Source: CAYUAI01 sp964442745
GTDB lineage: Bacteria > Pseudomonadota > Gammaproteobacteria > S012-40
DNA length: 53,653 nt
Direction of reading: 5' to 3'
NCBI GenBank assembly: GCA_964442745.1
Contig: CAYUAI010000021.1
Span: 1-53,653, forward strand
In this document: piece by piece, positions 1 to 8,921 of the stretch
How positions within the stretch are numbered: position 1 is the stretch's first letter
Layout of the letters: each line of letters starts with the position of its first letter
The notes under the pieces: generated by a model
Databases searched by the model: none
The model's input: only the letters and a program-made list of their open reading frames with translations
Told to the model about the DNA's origin: nothing
Translations under genes and position numbers: made by a program

Positions 1-10
1 AAAAGAGGTA

Positions 11-1624
11 ATGGATATTTTTTCAGCTTTATCAATTCGAATAAAAATATTGGCGATTGTTGTTGGCGGCGTTATCGGTTTAATCGTAGCACAAGCCTAT
101 AATTACGGTGTGAGCACGCAAAATAAAGTAATGTTGGAGCATGTGCGAGATATCTATTTTCCTATTCTCGAACGCTTGGATGCCAATTTAGTTCGTATGG
201 AAAAAATCAAAGAAAGCTATAGTATGGCGGTGATTTCTAGTGATGAGGATATGTTGGAAGATATTGCCAAAACGAGTGAAAAATTGAAGCAGGTATTAGG
301 CGAAATCGTTGCTTTAAATAATAAAGAACAGCCTCTGGTTGATAAAATTTTGACTGATTTAGATGCCTATCTCCAAATCGCAACTCCCCTGAGTCTTGAC
401 CTGATTGAGGAAAACATTGAAATAACAGCGGTGCAACCAAAAATACTTGAGATGAATACGCGTGAGGTCATTGTGCATAAAGCATTAAACGATTTCCGTG
501 AAAGAAGCTATCGGATTTTTAGTGGGACGATCAATGAGGCGAATAATGCTTCTGAAAAAGCGATTTTAATCGGCACGGGCATTGGATTTTTTATGGCTCT
601 GATATTAGGTACAATCGGTATACTGATTAGCAACGCGATTACGCGTAATATTTCTGCTGTGAATCATTCGCTCAGAGAAATAGCTAGCGGTGATCTGACC
701 CAGCGGCTTAAGAGTGAAACAAGCGATGAGGTTGGGGTACTGGTAGAAAATTTCAATGGTTTTGTCAGCAAACTGCAAGAAGTTATCGCTGAAGTCACAG
801 GTTCAACCGGTCGTGTTGCCGAAGCTGCCGGTGAAATGAAGCGAGTTTCGAAAATAAGCGTTATGGGCATGGATTCGCAGCAGCAAGATATCAATCAGGT
901 GATAACTGCCATGGCTGAAATGGCAAATTCAGTGGAGAGCGTATCAAACAGTGCGAGTTGTGCCGTGAGTGTAGCTAATACGACCAGTACGGAGGCAAAT
1001 GATGGCAAGCGAGTGGTTGAAGAGAACATGCTGGCCATTGATCGACTAACGAATGAAGTAGAACACGCGGCTGAAGCCATCGAAAAACTGGAAGAAGACA
1101 GTGGCTCCATTGGCAAGGTGTTGAGTGTTATCAGTGATATTGCGGAACAAACCAATCTTCTCGCCTTAAATGCGGCGATTGAAGCTGCTCGGGCAGGTGA
1201 GCAGGGACGAGGGTTTGCGGTCGTGGCGGATGAGGTGCGTACACTCGCGACACGGACTCACGAGGCCACGGAGGAAATCAATACCATGATTAGTCGTTTA
1301 AAAAACGGTACGAAAAATGCCATGCAGACAATGATACAGAGTCGGGAGCAGGCTAAAGAAAGCGTAGCTCAGGCGGGTCGAGTTAGGGAATCCTTAGGGC
1401 GAATTACCCACGGCATTACGGAGATTAATGATATCAACCAAAAAATTGCGAAGGCGGCTGAAGAGCAAACGAGTTTTGCCCAAGAGATCAATAGCAACAT
1501 CGTAAACCTCGGACAAGTCGTTAACCAGGTGGCCGATGAGGCGCGTTCAGCAGATGACGATAGTGAGAAGTTATTGGGTTTGGCTGGGCAGTTAAAAGGC
1601 CAGGTTTCGGTATTTAAAGTTTAA
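11..1624 (+). CDS. Methyl-accepting chemotaxis protein
   Basis: Transmembrane chemoreceptor that passes periplasmic ligand or energy signals to CheA/CheW. An N-terminal membrane helix (about residues 9-28) is followed by a mostly helical periplasmic region of about 150 residues that resembles a four-helix-bundle sensor. A second helix lies at about 184-206, then a HAMP linker and a long cytoplasmic coiled coil. The conserved signalling hairpin is plain near residues 383-411 (NAAIEAARAGEQGRGFAVVA). The 537-residue length is typical. The ATG has an AGAGG ribosome site just inside the window edge. The porin starts 24 bp downstream, so they probably share an operon; the PstS-like third gene suggests the ligand or function is tied to substrate uptake. 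The ligand itself cannot be named. Family assignment is certain. Confidence 0.97.
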   Translation: MDIFSALSIRIKILAIVVGGVIGLIVAQAYNYGVSTQNKVMLEHVRDIYFPILERLDANLVRMEKIKESYSMAVISSDEDMLEDIAKTSEKLKQVLGEIVALNNKEQPLVDKILTDLDAYLQIATPLSLDLIEENIEITAVQPKILEMNTREVIVHKALNDFRERSYRIFSGTINEANNASEKAILIGTGIGFFMALILGTIGILISNAITRNISAVNHSLREIASGDLTQRLKSETSDEVGVLVENFNGFVSKLQEVIAEVTGSTGRVAEAAGEMKRVSKISVMGMDSQQQDINQVITAMAEMANSVESVSNSASCAVSVANTTSTEANDGKRVVEENMLAIDRLTNEVEHAAEAIEKLEEDSGSIGKVLSVISDIAEQTNLLALNAAIEAARAGEQGRGFAVVADEVRTLATRTHEATEEINTMISRLKNGTKNAMQTMIQSREQAKESVAQAGRVRESLGRITHGITEINDINQKIAKAAEEQTSFAQEINSNIVNLGQVVNQVADEARSADDDSEKLLGLAGQLKGQVSVFKV

Positions 1625-1647
1625 CTTGGTTTAAGGAGAAAATATCA

Positions 1648-2763
1648 GTGATAGATAAAAAAAAATTCAACTTAAGTAAAGCCTTTCTACTCGGGTTTCT
1701 TCTATGGGGTTCGATGGCGATGGCCGAGGACTGGGTTGATCGCACGAATGTCTCGGGATTTTATTCAGCACGATATAGTATTGCAGATAAATCAGCCTAT
1801 TTTCATGGTGGTAGAAGTACCGGAATCAATAAAGATGGCAGTTTCCAAGGTACTAAAATAGGACTGACGATTACCTCTCAAGTAACCGATTATCTCAGCG
1901 TAGCAACGTTGTTAATGTCGGCAGCTGATCATGATAAATACAGCACTCACGCAGATTGGGCGTTTGCCAGTTTTTCTTTAAACGATGAGTTTACCCTGCG
2001 TGCAGGAAAAATTAAGTTTCCTGTTGGACTGGTTAATGAATATATTGATGTTGGAGCAACCTACCCTTGGATTAACGCACCAACATTGCTTTATTCTGAA
2101 GAATCAGTTGGACCACAAGCGACCCGTGAAGCCTATACTGGTAGTAGCTTGCTTTGGGAGAGAAGCTTTGATGACTGGACACTGGGTGGGGATGTTTTTG
2201 GCGGTCAAGTCGATCTTGAAGACATGATAGTGAAAAAACTGATGGGCTTGACCGTGCGTGCTCACTGGAACGACAGCATTGAATTTCAGGCTTCTGCGTA
2301 CCAAGGTGAAATGTATACCAATATTGGCGACATGGGCATGATCAACGATATGGGGAATATGATGGCAGCAATGAACGAAAAATCCCATTCGGCCAAACTC
2401 ATTGGTGTTAAGGTCGATTGGCATAATATCATTGCCTATGCTGAATGGGCTAAAGTGACGATGGATGTCACCATGATGGGAAAAAAAATTGGTGATTCTG
2501 ATTCTTGGTACGCCACGCTCGGTTACCGGGTAGGGAAGTTTCTCCCTCACATTACGCGCCAGGATTGGCTGCGAGGTAATGGTGATAACCATCAAATGTC
2601 CACCTTAGGGTTGAGCTATAGCCTCTCGGATGAGACGGTGATTAAGGGGGAATGGAACATTATCGAAACAGATAACTATTTGATTAATACAGGGCTATAT
2701 GACGGTATACTCTCTAGCGGTACCACCAATATGGTAAGTGTTTCCATCGACGTTATCTTTTAG
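1648..2763 (+). CDS. Outer-membrane porin-like beta-barrel with Met-rich loop
   Basis: Starts at a GTG with AAGGAG upstream. A Sec signal peptide (about 27 residues, ending AMA) precedes a beta-strand-rich sequence with alternating hydrophobic residues and a C-terminal strand ending in Phe (SVSIDVIF), as in outer-membrane porins. Length 371 aa. A notable insertion at about residues 220-255 is very rich in methionine (for example DMGMINDMGNMMAAM), and a second Met cluster (MDVTMMGKK) follows. In a barrel these would be surface or constriction loops; Met clusters often bind soft metals such as Cu(I), but that is inference. It sits between a chemoreceptor and a PstS-like protein, suggesting joint sensing and uptake. 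No specific porin family was recognised. Confidence 0.8.
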   Translation: MIDKKKFNLSKAFLLGFLLWGSMAMAEDWVDRTNVSGFYSARYSIADKSAYFHGGRSTGINKDGSFQGTKIGLTITSQVTDYLSVATLLMSAADHDKYSTHADWAFASFSLNDEFTLRAGKIKFPVGLVNEYIDVGATYPWINAPTLLYSEESVGPQATREAYTGSSLLWERSFDDWTLGGDVFGGQVDLEDMIVKKLMGLTVRAHWNDSIEFQASAYQGEMYTNIGDMGMINDMGNMMAAMNEKSHSAKLIGVKVDWHNIIAYAEWAKVTMDVTMMGKKIGDSDSWYATLGYRVGKFLPHITRQDWLRGNGDNHQMSTLGLSYSLSDETVIKGEWNIIETDNYLINTGLYDGILSSGTTNMVSVSIDVIF

Positions 2764-2776
2764 TAAGAGGCTTGAT

Positions 2777-3232
2777 ATGTATTGCAAATTAATCAAAAAA
2801 AACAGAGCAAGAGTTATTGTTTTGCTAATCGTTGTCGCCATTTTTGTGGTGGTAGCTCCAGTATCTGCCTTTGCTGATGTAGCGGTGGTAGCCAATAAAA
2901 ATATTGGGGAAAAGTCAATTTCTGAAAAACAAGCTAAAAAAATCTGGTTAGGTAAAACAAAATCGCTTGGAGGGACTAGCTTGAAACCCGCAGATCTACC
3001 AAAAGGCAATGATTCACGGAAGAAATTTTATAAAGCTGTGGTAAAAAAAAATGAGAAAAAGTTAAAGGCTTATTGGGCTAGGATTGTTTTTTCTGGAAAA
3101 GGATCACCACCAAAATTATTTAAATCGGATGCCGAGGTGATCAATTGGGTTGCATCGACACCGGGCGCTGTCGGTTATGTGGACAGTGTTTCCATCAATG
3201 ATTCGGTAAAGGTATTGCTGATCAGTAAATAA
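2777..3232 (+). CDS. Small PstS-like periplasmic substrate-binding protein
   Basis: A 151-residue secreted protein. I place the start at the ATG at 2777 (TAAGAGG ribosome site 7 nt upstream) rather than at the longer in-frame extension that overlaps the porin. A signal peptide (KKNRAR then a hydrophobic run ending SAFA) is followed by a one-lobe PstS-like fold: VAVVANKNIGEKSISEKQAK resembles the start of phosphate-binding-protein relatives, and the end has a GAVGYVDS motif typical of this superfamily. It is about half the size of a true PstS and has no ABC permease nearby, so transport by Pst is unlikely. Its place after an MCP and a porin fits a sensory or ligand-presenting role, which is inference. 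The gene starts 13 bp after the porin stop. Confidence 0.8.
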   Translation: MYCKLIKKNRARVIVLLIVVAIFVVVAPVSAFADVAVVANKNIGEKSISEKQAKKIWLGKTKSLGGTSLKPADLPKGNDSRKKFYKAVVKKNEKKLKAYWARIVFSGKGSPPKLFKSDAEVINWVASTPGAVGYVDSVSINDSVKVLLISK

Positions 3233-3501
3233 ATATACCCGCTTGAGGAAATACGACCGGCCAGGATAATCGTCGCCTGATAATTTCAGTACTTTTTTTC
3301 GAAAATAATTTTGATAAGTTTAAATTGATTTCAGGAAAAAATAGACTTGCAGCGTGTGATTAAGCGTCGCGAATCCATCCTAAACCGGACTCGAAAATAG
3401 ATTAATATCCCCTGGCATTATTCTCATTTCAATGGCATCATGGAGCATGATAACATCGCTCATGGCGGAGTGGATATTTAAAATAACATTGAGAGTAAAA
3501 A
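3233..3501. other. Intergenic region with dispersed repeat
   Basis: No gene is visible. Most of the interval is taken by copy A of a roughly 100-bp dispersed repeat (3316-3417), followed by the leader of the inositol-phosphatase gene. Confidence 0.7.
3316..3417 (+). repeat. Dispersed ~100-bp repeat, copy A
   Basis: Aligns end to end with 8429-8526 at roughly 80 percent identity by eye. Shared blocks include AGTTTAAA.TGATTTCAGG, AATAGAC, ATTAAGCG, CGAATCCA.CCTAAA and ACTCGAAAA.AGAT. The centre can form a stem (GATT / AATC around AAGCGTCGCG). Both copies lie in intergenic DNA on the same strand. Confidence 0.8.
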
Positions 3502-4293
3502 ATGCAATATGACATCGAAACATTAAAATGCATTCTCATTTCTGCTGCCAAGGAAATATTACTGCCAGGTTTGGTGAGTGTAAAACGCAACTATAAAACC
3601 GATGGCAGCATTGTCACGGATATAGATATTGCCATGCAGCAGCGAATTGCTAAACAATTGCATGAGCATTGGCCAGATACAGTCTTTTTAGGGGAGGAAA
3701 TGTCAATCGAAACGCAACAGCATCAGCTGGATACAGATCAGCCTGTTTGGTGTCTCGATCCACTTGATGGCACCAGTAATTTTGCGGCGGGTATTCCTTG
3801 TTTTGCTATTTCACTTGCTTTGTTATATCAAGGTCAAATTCAATTAGGCATAATTTACGATCCGATGCGAGACGAGTTGTTTGCTGCTTACCGAAATCAA
3901 GGGGCGACATTGAATGGCGTCGTCTTATCGCTGCAAGCCTGCGATTTAACTTTGAAGCAAGCCATGGGCATCATCGACTTTAAACGGCTGCCTGAAAAAC
4001 TGGCCATGCGCCTTGTTCGAGAAACACCTTACGCGTCGCAACGCAGTTTTGGTTCGGTGGCATTGGATTGGTGTTGGTTGGCAGCAGGGCGAGGCCATAT
4101 TTATGTTCATGGAAAACAAAAAATTTGGGATTATGCGGCGGGCTATCTCATTTTCCAGGAGGCGGGAGGGTATGCGTCTACCTTATCTGGAGAAGCTGTG
4201 TTTGTGAACGAATTAATCTCACGATCTGCGGTGGCGGCAGTCGACAAACCATTGTTCGATGCGTGGCAGCGATGGTTAGGGATAAATGATTAA
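3502..4293 (+). CDS. Inositol monophosphatase family phosphatase
   Basis: A 263-residue Mg2+-dependent, lithium-sensitive-type sugar phosphatase. Family metal-site motifs are intact: GEEMS near residue 74 (first metal-binding Glu), CLDPLDGTSNFAAG near 91-104 (the DPxDGT site) and IWDYAAG near 208-214 (third metal Asp), followed by EAGG. GAGAG precedes the ATG. Substrates in this family range from inositol-1-phosphate to 3'-phosphoadenosine-5'-phosphate (CysQ) and fructose-1,6-bisphosphate, and sequence alone does not separate them here. It stands alone between two long intergenic regions, with an inverted repeat 32 bp after its stop. Family assignment is very secure; substrate unknown. Confidence 0.92.
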   Translation: MQYDIETLKCILISAAKEILLPGLVSVKRNYKTDGSIVTDIDIAMQQRIAKQLHEHWPDTVFLGEEMSIETQQHQLDTDQPVWCLDPLDGTSNFAAGIPCFAISLALLYQGQIQLGIIYDPMRDELFAAYRNQGATLNGVVLSLQACDLTLKQAMGIIDFKRLPEKLAMRLVRETPYASQRSFGSVALDWCWLAAGRGHIYVHGKQKIWDYAAGYLIFQEAGGYASTLSGEAVFVNELISRSAVAAVDKPLFDAWQRWLGIND

Positions 4294-5037
4294 TTGCTGT
4301 ATTTGATAAACATGATAAAAAATCCCGGTGAGTCATTAATGCATTAACTCACCGAGCTAGACCTCTCTTCTACGCTATAGCCTGCAAGTTAAATAATTGG
4401 CCATTAAACACACATGCTCATATTAACGACCCACTTTCATCTTGGAAACTGAAGACCACTCTACCTCAATATTTTCCATTTTTATAGTATCAAGCTGAGC
4501 ATTTAACATTGATTGACAATTGAAGGGGAAGCAGGTAGATTTATTGAAAGTATAAAATGACTCTCGATGAAGCAAATCATGAGCAGTTATTCATGAGTAT
4601 TTTTCTTGCAATGACTTGGTGTTTATTGAATAATAGCATTCGGCTCGTTGACCGCTCGTTACCCAATCAATTTTTTTGAAGTGAATGGGCTTGAGCAATC
4701 TGCTGAGAATAAAAATAACTAAAACGCCACTACCCCCATTCTTTCCTTACAATAACAATATTTCAGCATCTAATTTCCATTGTTTTTTTATTCTATTTTA
4801 ATATGAATTCTATTATCAGCATTGGTTAAGCTAGCGCTTTTAGACCTTGATGCTTTGGTGTTTTATCGTGTTTTTTTGCTTGTTTCATGACATAAAAACC
4901 AGAATGAGAGCAAGTAATAAACGAGGTCAGTAAGCTTTGCCTGATGTGGCTGTGGGGATCGTGCGTTGATTCAATGCAGAGGATTTTTTTTGCAGACAAC
5001 GGCGATATAAGAAAAATGTTGTTAGGGGAGACACAAT
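4294..5037. other. Long intergenic region
   Basis: About 740 bp between the phosphatase and the multicopper oxidase. Apart from the inverted repeat at 4326-4354 I see no ORF of substance, no RNA gene and no repeat. The last 200 bp are AT-rich and presumably hold the promoter of the oxidase, whose ribosome site is AGGGGAG. Confidence 0.6.
4326..4354. terminator. Hairpin after phosphatase gene
   Basis: CGGTGAGT pairs with ACTCACCG around a 13-nt loop that itself contains the palindrome TAATGCATTA. There is no clean T-run, so it could be a weak terminator or an mRNA-end-stabilising hairpin. Confidence 0.45.
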
Positions 5038-7185
5038 ATGATCAAATTCGATAATATTTCAGGTGTTGGTAGCTTGCATTTATCAGCCGATTTAGCGATA
5101 AAAAAAAATCAAAAATTCACTTATTATATTACGCTTTTAAGTTTAACTTACCTGTTAACAAATACTGCTATGGCGGTACCCGTAGCGGGTGGTTCGTTAG
5201 ATCCATTAACTATTCCGAAGTACGTTTCACCTTTGGTCATTCCACCAGAAATGCCAAAGAGCGTGACAGACATGACCGTCGATTACCAAATAGGGGTGCG
5301 GCAATTTAAGCAACAGATTTTACCGGCCGGTTTCCCGGCCACGAAGGTATGGAGTTATGGCTCCATGGATCATCCAGAAACGTTTAATTATCCCGCATTT
5401 ACCGTGGAAGTCACTGCAAATACTACGACCAAAGTGAAGTGGGTAAACGATTTGGTGAAAAATAATGGTAAATATTTACCCCATCTATTTGCGGTTGATC
5501 AAACATTACATTGGGCTAATCCGTCAGCGAAGGGTTGTCAAGATGGGACAAGCCGTACCGATTGTGCGGGGACCAAAAAGAAGCCTTATCGAGGACCGGT
5601 GCCTATTGTTACCCATGTGCATGGTGCCCATGTAGGGCCTGAAAGTGATGGTTATCCTGAAGCCTGGTGGTTGCCCGATGCGATAAATATTCCTACAAGA
5701 TATGCAATGCGTGGCTCTAATTGGGGGCAAGCCGCTGGTTTTGCGCCGGTACTTGGCCAAGCGGTATTCCAATATCCCAATGATCAACCTGAGGCAACCC
5801 TTTGGTATCACGATCATAGCTTAGGTATTACGCGTTTAAATGTTTATGCCGGTCCGGCTGGGTTTTGGTTAATTCGAGATCCTGCGGGTCAAGAAATTGG
5901 ACTTAATTTGCCCAGTCCAGCACCTCAGGTGGGTGATGCAGCGGGTACCCTGTATTATGAAATTCCTATCGTTATCCAGGATCGCTCATTTAATAAAAAT
6001 GGTTCTTTGTTTTATCCAAAGAACCGGGCTTTTTTTGAAGGGGTTAGAAAGGGAAAACTCAGAATTCAATTTGCACCGAAATCCGATGTAGCACCCATTT
6101 GGAACCCTGAAGCATTTTTTAATGTGATGGTGGTGAATGGGGTGGCTTGGCCGTTTCAGGATGTGGATCAAACACGCTATCGATTACGTTTATTGAATGG
6201 CAGCAATTCGCGATTTTTAAATTTGAGTTTGCAAGTTGTCGATGGGAACGGTCAACCCACAGGGCAGGAGATCCCGATGTTTCAAATTGGATCGGATCAA
6301 GGATTATTATCTGATGTAGTCAAAGTGGAAACAGGCAGCTTTACGACTTACGATACAGAAACTGGAAATATGATTGTTGAAGCGGCGCCTGATCCAGTAC
6401 AAGCCATGTTGTTAGCACCGGCGGAACGCGCTGATGTGATCGTGGATTTTAGTGGTTTAGCTGAAGGGACCCGTGTTCGTATGATCAATACGGCACCGGA
6501 TGCACCGTTTGGTGGTTTTCCAGCAATACCTGCTGATGTACAAACATCCGGTCAAGTGATGGAGTTTGTGGTTGGTCCAAATGCAGGTCCAGTTTTTGCT
6601 GATCCAACGCAATTAATACTTGAGGATATCATACCTTTGGTACCGGATGCACCAGTGCGCGAACTTTCACTCAATGAAGAAGAATCACACATCGTCTGTG
6701 TTAAAATCAGACCGAATGGTACGATCAAACAAATAAGAAAAGTCAAGCCCGGACCGACATTTGCGGCCGATTGTGCAGCGGTTGGAGGGGTCCCTTTTGC
6801 ACCGACCGCTGCGCTATTAGGAACCATGACCGCCGGTGTTGCAGCACCTCTGTTATGGAGTAATGCGATTACCGAAAATCCGGCGCTCGATTCCACAGAA
6901 GAATGGGCCATTAGTAATCTCACTGTTGATTCGCATCCCATCCATTTACACTTGGTGAAATTTCAGGTCGTAGGGCGCGGGTTACCGGGTGGTCAAATAA
7001 ATCCAGCCTTGCCTAATGAACAAGGTTGGAAAGATACGGTGATTGCTTACCCCGGTGAGGTAACTCGTATCAGGGCAAAATTTGATGTGCCAGGTTTGTA
7101 TGTATGGCATTGCCATATATTGGAACACGAAGACAATGAAATGATGCGTCCATTATGTGTGGGAGGAAATTGCCCAGCCATTTAG
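5038..7185 (+). CDS. CotA-type multicopper oxidase (laccase / bilirubin-oxidase-like)
   Basis: Couples one-electron oxidation of a substrate (phenols, or metals such as Mn(II) in some relatives) to reduction of O2 to water. All copper-site motifs are present: HVHG at 193-196, YHDH at 257-260, HPIHLH at 633-638 and HCHILEHEDNEMM at 691-703. By analogy with CotA the type-1 site is H633, C692, H697 and M702. The segments SDGYPEAWW and TRLNVYAGPAGFW are close to Bacillus CotA. An unusually long N-region (about 25 residues) precedes the Sec signal core ending AMA. At 715 aa it is far longer than CotA (about 510), with extra segments including a Cys-containing insert near 555-580. A cupredoxin lipoprotein gene faces it from 7519-8319. 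Confidence 0.93.
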   Translation: MIKFDNISGVGSLHLSADLAIKKNQKFTYYITLLSLTYLLTNTAMAVPVAGGSLDPLTIPKYVSPLVIPPEMPKSVTDMTVDYQIGVRQFKQQILPAGFPATKVWSYGSMDHPETFNYPAFTVEVTANTTTKVKWVNDLVKNNGKYLPHLFAVDQTLHWANPSAKGCQDGTSRTDCAGTKKKPYRGPVPIVTHVHGAHVGPESDGYPEAWWLPDAINIPTRYAMRGSNWGQAAGFAPVLGQAVFQYPNDQPEATLWYHDHSLGITRLNVYAGPAGFWLIRDPAGQEIGLNLPSPAPQVGDAAGTLYYEIPIVIQDRSFNKNGSLFYPKNRAFFEGVRKGKLRIQFAPKSDVAPIWNPEAFFNVMVVNGVAWPFQDVDQTRYRLRLLNGSNSRFLNLSLQVVDGNGQPTGQEIPMFQIGSDQGLLSDVVKVETGSFTTYDTETGNMIVEAAPDPVQAMLLAPAERADVIVDFSGLAEGTRVRMINTAPDAPFGGFPAIPADVQTSGQVMEFVVGPNAGPVFADPTQLILEDIIPLVPDAPVRELSLNEEESHIVCVKIRPNGTIKQIRKVKPGPTFAADCAAVGGVPFAPTAALLGTMTAGVAAPLLWSNAITENPALDSTEEWAISNLTVDSHPIHLHLVKFQVVGRGLPGGQINPALPNEQGWKDTVIAYPGEVTRIRAKFDVPGLYVWHCHILEHEDNEMMRPLCVGGNCPAI

Positions 7186-7300
7186 GAATGGGCATGTAAT
7201 AATTTCCCGATTTGGCGCCCAGATTGGGTTTGTATTGGTTCGTTCTGACTGAACAAAAGGGCAGAAATCGTCGTTTTATTTCGAGTTTTTGTGATGGATG
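7184..7300 (-). repeat. Diverged MITE-like repeat copy
   Basis: Matches the reverse complement of 30160-30279 at roughly 80 percent by eye, including GGTTCGTTCTGACTGAACAA against AGTTCGTTCTGATTGAACAA and TATTTCGAG.TTTTGTGATGG. One terminal inverted repeat (GGAATGGGCATGTAATAATTTCCC) is clear at 7185-7209; the other end has decayed. It begins exactly at the stop codon of the multicopper oxidase and may act as its transcript end. Confidence 0.75.
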
Positions 7301-7518
7301 GCGACATGGATGTAGGTAATTAGAGCAATGCGGGAGCAATTCGAAGAACGGGCGAAGACAGGCGGAAGATGGGAGGCGAAACCGGGAGGTTTTTCTGGCG
7401 CTCATTTCTTAGTCATTCATCTTTAACCAAACTTCTCAACAAGTTGATAATTTACATTTATTCTGCCTGATATCGATTTGTTGAGAAGTTGTATTGTGTC
7501 ACATATTTTGGTGCGACC
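7186..7518. other. Convergent intergenic region
   Basis: Separates the converging oxidase and cupredoxin genes. It holds the diverged MITE-like copy at its left end. TTCTCAACAAGTTGATAATT with a nearby TTGTTGAGAAG (7433-7489) forms a long inverted repeat (CTTCTCAACAA / TTGTTGAGAAG) that may end the transcripts. Confidence 0.55.
7431..7490. terminator. Long inverted repeat between convergent genes
   Basis: CTTCTCAACAAG near 7432 pairs with TTGTTGAGAAG near 7480, with a 37-nt AT-rich interval. It sits between two converging genes, so a bidirectional transcript end is plausible. No strong T-run follows. Confidence 0.4.
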
Positions 7519-8319
7519 TTAGTTAGCGCCTGTAAAATACGCTGTCATTGAGCCGGTCATGGCGGGGTGAATACTACATAGATAAGTCTCCATTGTTTCA
7601 GCGAGTTCATCGGTGAGAGTGAATTGAATAATATTACCTTGTTCTCGCCAAGCCACCGCATTATCTAACTCATAGCTACCGAGTTCATCTTGGCTCAATA
7701 AAACTTGCTCGGCGCCTAAAATGGCTAAGGGATGTTCGTTCGAGGTTTCATTCATGATTTCATAACGTAGTCCCGGCTTCAAAAAAAGGTTTTGGTTATT
7801 CGGTTTGGTGCTTAATAGATTCGTTTCTCCACCAGAATCGATGACTTCCCATTGATAAGTCCTGGTCGATTTACCCATTACTTTCAAGCGAACATCAGGT
7901 GTTGTTTGTGGTAATAATAAAGGTGTCACCGTAAAAGCTTGGGTTTGATGAATGAATTTATCTTCACTGGCATCTGCATAAAGTTTTGCAACGAGCTTTT
8001 CAGCTGAGATGATATTGCGATCTAATTGGAGATAAATATTTTCACTTACACCGTTTGGCACCGCTTCGCGACCCAATTCAATACCTAATATGTCATTTCG
8101 ACTTTCAAAGACACGCACCCGGCCGGGTCCATTACTTTCAATTCGATTGATGACTATTTGATTATCAATCGGGGTTTCTTGATCTTGTACATCTATTTTC
8201 CCTTGCGCTATGGGGTCCGATTCGTTTTTACTAGAGCTAGAACAAGCGGCAAGTCCAATAATAATCCAAAATGCGATACCCATAAAAAAATAGGGCTTTA
8301 GTCGGCTAAAAAGTTTCAA
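7519..8319 (-). CDS. Cupredoxin-domain lipoprotein with amicyanin-type Cu loop
   Basis: I choose a TTG start at 8319 because an AGGAGGT site lies 10-11 nt upstream and the resulting signal peptide ends in a lipobox (GLAAC). The longer frame back to 8430 has no such support. The 266-residue product has a linker, a middle beta-rich region and a C-terminal cupredoxin domain. Type-1 copper ligands are visible: His in NEHPLAIL, then C248, H251 and M254 in YLCSIHPAMTG. The C-x2-H-x2-M spacing is that of amicyanin, not plastocyanin. It probably carries electrons at the membrane surface, perhaps to or from the converging multicopper oxidase (inference). The N-terminal two thirds is not recognised. 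Confidence 0.75.
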   Translation of the reverse strand: MKLFSRLKPYFFMGIAFWIIIGLAACSSSSKNESDPIAQGKIDVQDQETPIDNQIVINRIESNGPGRVRVFESRNDILGIELGREAVPNGVSENIYLQLDRNIISAEKLVAKLYADASEDKFIHQTQAFTVTPLLLPQTTPDVRLKVMGKSTRTYQWEVIDSGGETNLLSTKPNNQNLFLKPGLRYEIMNETSNEHPLAILGAEQVLLSQDELGSYELDNAVAWREQGNIIQFTLTDELAETMETYLCSIHPAMTGSMTAYFTGAN

Positions 8320-8428
8320 AATACAAATACCTCCTATCACTCTAAAGTATGAAAACGTTGCTACAGCGGAACAAGCCAAATATGATCCCAATTTGACTCC
8401 TTCCTTTGCGGCGTGTTCCTTAGGGAGC

Positions 8429-8526
8429 AAGTTTAAACTGATTTCAGGAAAAATAGACGGGTAGTGTGGATTAAGCGCAGCGAATCCACCCTAAATCCGA
8501 CTCGAAAACAGATCAATGCCGCCTGG
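8429..8526 (+). repeat. Dispersed ~100-bp repeat, copy B
   Basis: Partner of 3316-3417. This copy keeps a perfect central hairpin, GTGGATT-aagcgcagcg-AATCCAC, the form common in REP-like intergenic elements. It lies about 110 bp upstream of the cupredoxin gene start. Confidence 0.8.
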
Positions 8527-8921
8527 GATAGTTTGGTGCATAATGCATCCGATTGAATTTTCCAAAGCCTAAGCATTTGATTTTTATAGGGTGCGTTATG
8601 CGCACCGTCGGGCGTTTAGCATCAATCCATACTTCCGTGTGAGTTTCCCTCTTCACCGTTGTTTGGTACCTATAATGCACCTTACGGTTTTGTTAATCCG
8701 GATTGTATTGCTGGTCGCCTGATATGTTTGGTTTTCCAAATCTCAACTGGCAGCGGAGCGATGACGGCGTATAGGTAGGCTCGATTTTTCTAAAACTCAC
8801 AATGAGTGCTTTATTCTTTTTTGAAACGTCAGGCTAAATTGAACATTCCTTAATCGGACCGTCCAATTCAACCTGGACATAATCACAGTATAATGCCTTC
8901 GGCTCATTTTGTTAAGTATTG
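8431..8921. other. Repeat-rich intergenic region
   Basis: Holds copy B of the 100-bp repeat and the short REP-like palindrome at 8587-8606. No gene was found in the remainder. Confidence 0.65.
8587..8606. repeat. REP-like palindrome
   Basis: TAGGGTGCGTTATGCGCACC: GGTGCG and CGCACC pair around a short loop. A near-identical element lies at 28697-28716 (TAGGGTGCGCTGTGCGCACC). Both are intergenic, as is usual for REP elements in gammaproteobacteria. Confidence 0.7.

Noticed and set aside
2777..3232. PstS-like protein as part of a phosphate ABC transporter
   Set aside because: Too short for PstS and no PstCAB genes nearby.
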